12,500 nucleotides of DNA from Halisarca cf. caerulea (lineage: Eukaryota > Porifera > Demospongiae > Chondrillida > Halisarcidae), in NCBI GenBank assembly GCA_963170055.1, contig CAUJGJ010000371.1:2263511-2276010 (forward strand). The letters are read 5' to 3'. The notes under the pieces were generated by a model that worked only from the letters and a program-made list of their open reading frames with translations, was not told where the DNA came from and searched no databases. Numbering within the stretch: position 1 is the stretch's first letter; the number at the start of each line of letters is the position of its first letter. This document shows positions 12,370-12,500 of this stretch, piece after piece. A program made the position numbers and the translations under genes.

Positions 12370-12500
12370 TCAATGGTTTGTTTTCTGAAAGAGTACACAT
12401 TTTGACGTAAGGTCGACATCAGCAATGGATGAAAGTTGACTAAAATCATTTCTAAACTGACACTTGAGATCTTCAGCACAAAACGGAAACTGAAGACGCA
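12370..12500 (-). CDS. Possible last exon of a convergent gene (partial, unknown)
   Basis: Open frame from the right edge to TGA at 12372-12370, 42 codons: RLQFPFCAEDLKCQFRNDFS, QLSSIADVDLTSKCVLFQKT, NH. The region is less AT-rich than its left flank, and the peptide has a mixed, protein-like composition. No family is recognised. It lacks a start codon because it would begin outside the window. It could be chance; an open frame of 42 codons is not rare. Confidence 0.3.
   Translation of the reverse strand, partial: RLQFPFCAEDLKCQFRNDFSQLSSIADVDLTSKCVLFQKTNH

Overview
The window looks like nuclear DNA of an early-branching animal, most likely a sponge. The reasons are spliced genes with GT-AG introns, a mix of very short introns (59-130 nt) and longer repeat-filled ones, no bacterial-style gene packing, and a multidomain ankyrin-Roc-COR-Death protein of a kind expanded in sponges and other invertebrates. 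The species is inferred from style, not proven.

Layout. (1) Positions 845-5191, minus strand: the 5' two thirds of a hydroxymethylglutaryl-CoA lyase (HMGCL) gene. I rebuilt six coding exons from homology, splice sites and phase. They join without a frame break into 187 residues and run from a mitochondrial presequence through R41, D42 and E72, which fall on the human numbering. The C-terminal exons lie off the left edge. Its introns carry two 29-bp minisatellites, two (CA)n microsatellites, MITE-like elements and possibly a tiny plus-strand gene. (2) Positions 5192-5565: a 374-bp head-to-head intergenic region, a probable bidirectional promoter. (3) Positions 5566-10672, plus strand: a complete four-exon gene for a predicted 1274-residue protein with about 11 ankyrin repeats, a Roc GTPase, COR, a histidine-rich GHTHP repeat linker and two Death domains. 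All three introns are phase 1, so the linker and the first Death domain sit on symmetric exons. (4) Positions 10673-12500: AT-rich intergenic DNA with a palindromic poly(A) signal, a dispersed repeat and a tandem array of about 60-bp units. A short open frame on the minus strand at the right edge may be the last exon of a convergent gene.

Function. HMGCL completes leucine breakdown and makes acetoacetate in mitochondria. The ankyrin-Roc-COR-Death protein resembles the non-kinase part of DAPK1 and is likely a GTP-regulated scaffold in death or innate immune signalling. Nothing shows the two act together, but they probably share a promoter, and each has a short upstream ORF ending at or next to its start codon.
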